Positions 21,804 through 22,995 of a stretch of DNA of 22,995 nucleotides are shown one piece after another (position 1 is the first letter of the stretch; every line of letters begins with the position of its first letter). Location of the stretch: NCBI GenBank assembly GCA_035286585.1, contig DATEDC010000163.1:1-22995 (forward strand). The letters are read 5' to 3'. Origin of the DNA: DSOS01 sp035286585 (GTDB taxonomy: Bacteria > Chloroflexota > Anaerolineae > Anaerolineales > UBA4823). A program made the position numbers and the translations under genes. The notes beneath the pieces were generated by a model. That model was not told where the DNA came from. It searched no databases and worked only from the letters and a program-made list of their open reading frames with translations.

Positions 21804-22912
21804 GTGGAGTACGAGTACTGGTTGGCACGCGCAAAGGCGCGTTCATCCTGACAGCCGACGGCCAGCGCAAACAGTGGGAGGTCAGCGGGCCTCACTTTGG
21901 GGGCTGGGAGATCTATCACCTCAAAGGCTCGCCCGCTGACCCGAAACGGCTGTACGCCTCGCAGTCCAGCGACTGGTTCGGGCAGGTGGTCCACCGCTCT
22001 GACGACGGCGGCCAGACCTGGGAGCCAGTGGGCAACAAGTTTGTGTACGACGGCGTCACCGGCACGCACCAGTGGTATGACGGCACCCAACACCCCTGGG
22101 AGTTCAAGCGCGTCTGGTATCTCGAACCCTCTACGAACGATCCAGACACAATCTACGCCGGCGCCGAGGACGCCGCGCTGTTCCGCTCGAGCGACGGCGG
22201 GCAGACGTGGGAGGAGTTCCCCGGACTGCGCAGCGCCAAAGGACACCTATGGCAGCCGGGCGCGGGCGGGATGTGCCTGCACACAATCATTCTGGATCCC
22301 AACGATCCCCAGCGGATGTACATCGCCATCTCGGCTGCGGGCGCATTCCGCAGCGATGATGGCGGTCAGAGCTGGCGCCCGGTGAATAACGGTCTGGAAT
22401 CCAAGTACGAGCTCCCCGACCCAAACGCCGAGGTGGGTCACTGCGTCCACAACCTCGCCATGCACCGCTCGCGCCCGGAGGTGCTGTTCATGCAGAAGCA
22501 TTGGGACGTGATGCGCAGCGACGACGCCGGCGAGTCGTGGTACGAGATCAGCGGCAACCTGCCAAGCGACTTTGGATTCCCGATCGCCGTGCACGCCCAC
22601 GAGCCAGACACGATCTACGTGGTCCCGATCAAGAGCGACTCAGAGCACTTCCCGCCCGAGGGCAAGCTGCGCGTCTACCGCAGCCGCACGGGCGGAATCG
22701 AGTGGGAGGCGCTCACCAAAGGTCTGCCGCAAAGCAACTGCTACGTCAATGTGCTGCGCAGCGCAATGGCGGTTGACTCGCTCGACCCCTGCGGCGTGTA
22801 TTTCGGCACCACGGGCGGGCAGGTGTACACCTCGACAGATTCCGGCGATAGCTGGGAAGCCATCGTCAGCAACTTACCCAAAGTGATGTCGGTGGAAGCA
22901 CAGGCAATTTAA
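21800..22912 (+). CDS. Asp-box (BNR/sialidase-like) beta-propeller protein
   Basis: A 370-residue cytoplasmic-looking protein without signal peptide. At least five Asp-box turns (S-x-D-x-G-x-x-W) are visible: SDDGGQTW, SSDGGQTW, SDDGGQSW, SDDAGESW and STDSGDSW, one per blade. Blades carry recurrent DPxxxYA/YI stretches (DPKRLYAS, DPDTIYAG, DPQRMYIA, EPDTIYVV). Such proteins are often labelled exo-alpha-sialidase or glycosyl hydrolase, but no sialidase arginine triad or FRIP motif was identified. A binding or scaffold role is equally possible. It is translationally coupled to the VOC gene through ATGA. Confidence 0.88.
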   Translation: MSGVRVLVGTRKGAFILTADGQRKQWEVSGPHFGGWEIYHLKGSPADPKRLYASQSSDWFGQVVHRSDDGGQTWEPVGNKFVYDGVTGTHQWYDGTQHPWEFKRVWYLEPSTNDPDTIYAGAEDAALFRSSDGGQTWEEFPGLRSAKGHLWQPGAGGMCLHTIILDPNDPQRMYIAISAAGAFRSDDGGQSWRPVNNGLESKYELPDPNAEVGHCVHNLAMHRSRPEVLFMQKHWDVMRSDDAGESWYEISGNLPSDFGFPIAVHAHEPDTIYVVPIKSDSEHFPPEGKLRVYRSRTGGIEWEALTKGLPQSNCYVNVLRSAMAVDSLDPCGVYFGTTGGQVYTSTDSGDSWEAIVSNLPKVMSVEAQAI

Positions 22913-22995
22913 TCTCTTGTCATTCCGAGCGGTATATTTGGATCCTTACCAGATGGAGAATCAACAAAGCGAGGAATCCATAATGCCATATCTTC
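22913..22995 (+). other. Window end: possible start of a further gene
   Basis: After the BNR stop, TTGTCATTCCGAGCG and, 37 bases later, AGCGAGGAATCC resemble the two halves of a common dispersed intergenic repeat, here separated by unrelated sequence. An ATG at 22983 follows AGGAATCCATA and could begin a gene, but only four codons are in view. Confidence 0.3.

Overview
The window looks like an accessory, stress-resistance stretch of a bacterial chromosome. It is probably from a Chloroflexota bacterium (Anaerolineae-like) or a close relative. That guess rests on the SARP/NB-ARC regulator, the permease plus small-thioredoxin pairs, secreted beta-propeller proteins and moderately high GC; no rRNA or housekeeping marker confirms it. 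No tRNA, rRNA, CRISPR array or intact insertion sequence was seen. UGA acts as a normal stop in most genes, with one likely exception described below.

Layout. 1-2.0 kb: a KefB/YbaL-type cation:proton antiporter. 2.0-2.8 kb: the tail of an ABC permease (remnant) running into a GNAT acetyltransferase. 2.85-3.4 kb: an ArsR-type promoter/operator followed by a chimeric, truncated arsR and a nested hairpin. 3.5-6.0 kb: a sulfur-type cluster made of a two-cysteine ArsR regulator, a DsrE-family protein interrupted by an in-frame TGA at its catalytic cysteine (candidate selenoprotein), a 2[4Fe-4S] ferredoxin, an internally deleted methyltransferase, and a sulfide:quinone oxidoreductase/flavocytochrome-c-like flavoprotein. 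6.07-6.77 kb: two zinc-ribbon proteins with Met/Cys-rich segments. 6.9-10.5 kb: an intact arsenite-type ArsR and a 990-residue SARP/NB-ARC/TPR regulator. 10.6-11.1 kb: a secreted cupin on the opposite strand. 11.4-15.9 kb: an arsenic detoxification run of ArsP/PF03773-type permease, small thioredoxin, unknown lipoprotein, Acr3 arsenite exporter, second small thioredoxin and an Fe-S protein. 16-19.7 kb: a racemase remnant, then a minus-strand MFS transporter, DinB-family protein and glucose/sorbosone dehydrogenase. 20-21.1 kb: a Vgb-like beta-propeller lipoprotein (minus). 21.2-22.9 kb: a translationally coupled VOC protein and Asp-box (BNR) propeller protein.

How it fits together. Four promoters of the form TTGACA/T-17 bp-TAGAAT/TAAAAT carry, directly after the -10, copies of one operator, ATATTCGA-N4-TCGAATAT. 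They lie before the chimeric arsR, the sulfur-type arsR, the intact arsR and the arsenic permease. This indicates one ArsR-controlled regulon joining thiol/sulfur chemistry to arsenic efflux. The strongest unusual signal is the DsrE gene: reading through its TGA (codon 85) restores the complete family C-terminus to a TAA 40 codons later. The TGA sits at the first Cys of the expected CxxC, and a GC-rich hairpin lies at the distance expected for a bacterial SECIS element.
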